Below are positions 7,379-8,944 of a stretch of 8,944 bases of DNA, piece after piece. The translations under genes were made by a program, and so were the position numbers. How positions within the stretch are numbered: position 1 is the first letter of the stretch; each line of letters opens with the position of its first letter. Source of the stretch: Candidatus Aminicenantota bacterium. GTDB taxonomy: Bacteria; Acidobacteriota; Aminicenantia; Aminicenantales; Aminicenantaceae. The stretch is from NCBI GenBank assembly GCA_016926925.1, contig JAFGNQ010000304.1, forward strand, positions 1 to 8,944. Reading direction: 5' to 3'. Under the pieces are notes generated by a model. That model had not been told where the DNA came from. It saw only the letters and a program-made list of their open reading frames with translations, and made no database searches.

Positions 7379-7384
7379 CCATCC

Positions 7385-7414
7385 AAAAAAAAACAGAGAG
7401 CCTGAAGGACTCTC
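7385..7414 (-). terminator. Rho-independent terminator-like hairpin reading leftward
   Basis: On the reverse strand, GAGAG (7410-7414) pairs with CTCTC (7396-7400), and CC pairs with GG around a TTCA loop, with one bulged base. The stem is followed by TG and a run of nine T (7393-7385). It has the form of an intrinsic terminator, but no leftward gene is visible upstream of it. It may end an antisense transcript from the permease C start region or a small RNA, or shield the LolA-like gene from read-through. Confidence 0.5.
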
Positions 7415-7535
7415 CCCTTAGCTGGATTCGAAAAAGTTGCCGGAAGCGATATTTTCCCCATATTCCTCGCATGCGGCGCTTCACATAAAAATCGACGTAC
7501 GTTAAATGGGGATGAAAAATCCAAATCATGCGATA

Positions 7536-7551
7536 TGGCATATTTATTGCA
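7536..7551 (+). promoter_or_regulatory. Sigma-54 (-24/-12) promoter of permease C
   Basis: TGGCATATTTATTGCA is a full match to TGGCAYR-N4-TTGCW, with GG (7537-7538) and GC (7549-7550) exactly 12 bases apart. With the C as -12, transcription would start near 7562, only about 12 bases before the ATG at 7574. The message would begin with the GAGGAG Shine-Dalgarno (7562-7567) itself. An imperfect dyad, ATGC...GCAT (7528-7541), overlaps the -24 element. Confidence 0.85.
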
Positions 7552-7573
7552 TTTTTTGGAGGAGGAGTTGGTC

Positions 7574-8944
7574 ATGTTAAAAAACTACTTGAAAATCGCT
7601 CTCGTCAACTTGAGAAAGCACAAAGCTTACTCTTTCATCAACATTGTGGGCCTGGCCATAGGCCTTGCATGCTGCATATTGATTACGATGTACGTATTCC
7701 ATGAATTGAGTTACGACAAGTACAATGTAAATGCCGACAGAATATTTCGCCTTCGTTCGGATTTGAAGATCGCCGGGGACTACCTCAGACTGCCCAAGTC
7801 CAGCATTCCCATGGGCGAATACATGGTCCAGAATTACCCTGATGTTCTCGATGCCGTCAGGTTTCGCAGCCTGGGAAGGGTGCCTGTCCGGTACCTGGAA
7901 AACCAATTCTATGAAGATCGTCTCTTTTTTGCCGACAATTCCGTTTTCGATGTATTCACTTTTCCGCTCATCAAGGGAGATCCGCAAACTGCGCTGAAAA
8001 CCGCTTTTTCCATAGTCATCAGCGAGGATATGGCGCGGAAATATTTCGGAGCGGAAGATCCCATCGGGAAAGTTTTGAACGTAAATGACCAGTATGATTT
8101 TACGGTTACGGGTGTGTCACGGAATATCCCAAACAATTCTCATTTCATTTTCGATATGCTCTGTTCGTTCGAGACTTATGCTCAGGAAAACAAAAAGGAT
8201 ATGCAGCAATGGATCTCGCTCAACAACTACACCTACATCCTTCTCCAAGAGGAATTCGACTCCAAGCAGCTCGAGCGAAAATTTCCGGATATGATTCAGA
8301 AAAAAGTCGGCACTCTCTTAAAATATGCCAACGGGGAATTGATCGTATCCCTCCAGCCTCTCACCCGGATTCATCTGTATTCAAACCTGATGCAGGAGAT
8401 CGGCGCCAACAGCAGCATCGTCTATGTCTACATTTTTGTTGCAGTCGCAGTCTTTATCCTGGCTATTGCCTGTATCAACTTCATGAACCTTTCCACAGCC
8501 CGCTCGGCCAACCGTGCCCAGGAAGTGGGGATGCGGAAAGTCCTGGGCGCCGACAGGAAGAAAATCATCTGGCAGTTCCTGGCAGAATCCTTGTTTTACA
8601 GCATCATCTCCCTCGTTATCGCCCTCTTTCTCGTCGAGCTGGCCCTGCCTCTCTTTCGATCCGTGTCCGGCATGGAGTTGCGCATTCCGTACGCGGAAAA
8701 TCCATGGCTGATCCTGAGCCTGGTCGGGTTGGCCGTGTTCGTCGGATTCTGCGCCGGCAGCTATCCGGCCTTTTTCCTTTCCGCCTTTCAACCGGTGCGC
8801 GTTCTGAAAGGATTGTTCAAGGCGGGAAGCGGGGGCTCCCAGTTTCGGAGCGTTCTGGTCATCGTACAATTCACAATCTCGGCCGCACTCATCATCGGGA
8901 CGATCGTCATCTTCAGCCAGCTCGCCTACATGAAAAGTACGAGA
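7574..8944 (+). CDS. FtsX/MacB-type ABC transporter permease, N-terminal part (permease C, 3' end outside window)
   Basis: The frame is open from ATG 7574 to the right edge, giving 457 residues with no stop. By comparison with permeases A and B (781 and 801 aa) a little over half of the protein is visible. It starts MLKNYLKIALVNLRKHKAYS with TM1 at about 21-42. A MacB-like periplasmic domain (about 45-275) carries ARKYFGAEDPIGK and VTGVSRNIPNNSHFIFD. FtsX domain 1 has TMs near 283-303, 335-360 and 378-402, with EVGMRKVLGA at 317-326. TM5 is at about 426-448, and the fragment ends as the second periplasmic domain begins. The start is supported by GGAGGAG (7561-7567) six bases upstream and by alignment with the two paralogues. 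It has its own sigma-54 promoter and enhancer-like block, so it is a separate transcription unit from permeases A and B. No ATPase is visible; the downstream neighbour is unknown. Confidence 0.93.
   Translation, partial: MLKNYLKIALVNLRKHKAYSFINIVGLAIGLACCILITMYVFHELSYDKYNVNADRIFRLRSDLKIAGDYLRLPKSSIPMGEYMVQNYPDVLDAVRFRSLGRVPVRYLENQFYEDRLFFADNSVFDVFTFPLIKGDPQTALKTAFSIVISEDMARKYFGAEDPIGKVLNVNDQYDFTVTGVSRNIPNNSHFIFDMLCSFETYAQENKKDMQQWISLNNYTYILLQEEFDSKQLERKFPDMIQKKVGTLLKYANGELIVSLQPLTRIHLYSNLMQEIGANSSIVYVYIFVAVAVFILAIACINFMNLSTARSANRAQEVGMRKVLGADRKKIIWQFLAESLFYSIISLVIALFLVELALPLFRSVSGMELRIPYAENPWLILSLVGLAVFVGFCAGSYPAFFLSAFQPVRVLKGLFKAGSGGSQFRSVLVIVQFTISAALIIGTIVIFSQLAYMKSTR

Larger units (their letters stand above)
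7125..7573. other. Divergent intergenic region between the LolA-like gene and permease C
   Basis: These 449 bases hold no credible coding sequence on either strand. From left to right they hold: the GGAGGA ribosome site and a possible sigma-70 promoter of the leftward gene; a featureless part to about 7318; inverted-repeat arms enclosing half-site block B (7319-7378); an A9 tract (7385-7393) and a hairpin that reads as a leftward terminator (to 7414); short palindromes CGCATGCG (7468-7475) and ACGTACGT (7495-7502); and the sigma-54 promoter (7536-7551). The A-tract between enhancer and promoter could bend the DNA. Confidence 0.7.

Noticed and set aside
7422..7432. tRNA T-arm-like GGATTCGAA
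   Set aside because: No acceptor, D or anticodon arms can be built around it on either strand.
7323..7575. Reverse-strand open frames of 72 and 74 codons in the second intergenic region
   Set aside because: They cover the enhancer block, terminator hairpin and promoter, lack ribosome sites, and read as low-quality sequence.
8579..8594. Sigma-54-like pattern TGGCAGA-N4-TTGTT
   Set aside because: It lies inside permease C coding sequence and breaks the consensus at the -12 element and at the Y position.

Overview
This window looks like chromosomal DNA from a Gram-negative (double-membrane) bacterium with roughly balanced base composition. It is dominated by a paralogous family of very large FtsX/MacB-type permeases that carry no ATPase. 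Families of this type are expanded in Acidobacteriota (the 'acidobacterial duplicated orphan permease' type), and as far as I recall in Candidatus Aminicenantes/Aminicenantota and some Bacteroidota. The sulfatase ending in an 'LGYIK' tail and the LolA-like periplasmic protein fit an Aminicenantes/Acidobacteriota-like source. That assignment is inference, not something the sequence proves.

Layout. 1-941 (+): the C-terminal part of an alkaline-phosphatase-superfamily sulfatase, cut by the left edge. 942-1189: a 248-base regulatory gap with a repeated half-site block and a consensus sigma-54 (-24/-12) promoter. 1190-6380 (+): a likely operon of permease A (781 aa), a 94-aa protein of unknown function behind a perfect Shine-Dalgarno, and permease B (801 aa). 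6396-7124 (-): an exported LolA-like/outer-membrane lipoprotein-sorting-type protein, convergent with permease B and only 15 bases from it. 7125-7573: a 449-base divergent intergenic region with a second half-site block framed by inverted-repeat arms, a terminator-like hairpin reading leftward, and a second consensus sigma-54 promoter. 7574-8944 (+): permease C, open to the right edge (457 residues visible).

How it fits together. The two permease transcription units each start just downstream of a full match to TGGCAYR-N4-TTGCW, and I found no other such match on either strand by eye. About 150-200 bases upstream of each promoter is the same arrangement of short half-sites: CG[A/C]ACAC, then an inverted A[C/G]TGTT, then CG[A/C]ACAC, with identical spacing. 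This is what an enhancer site for one sigma-54 activator (bEBP) would look like. The best reading is a co-regulated set of orphan double-FtsX permeases under one enhancer-binding regulator encoded elsewhere. The substrate and the partner ATPase cannot be read from this window. No tRNA, rRNA, CRISPR array, transposase or phage gene was seen.
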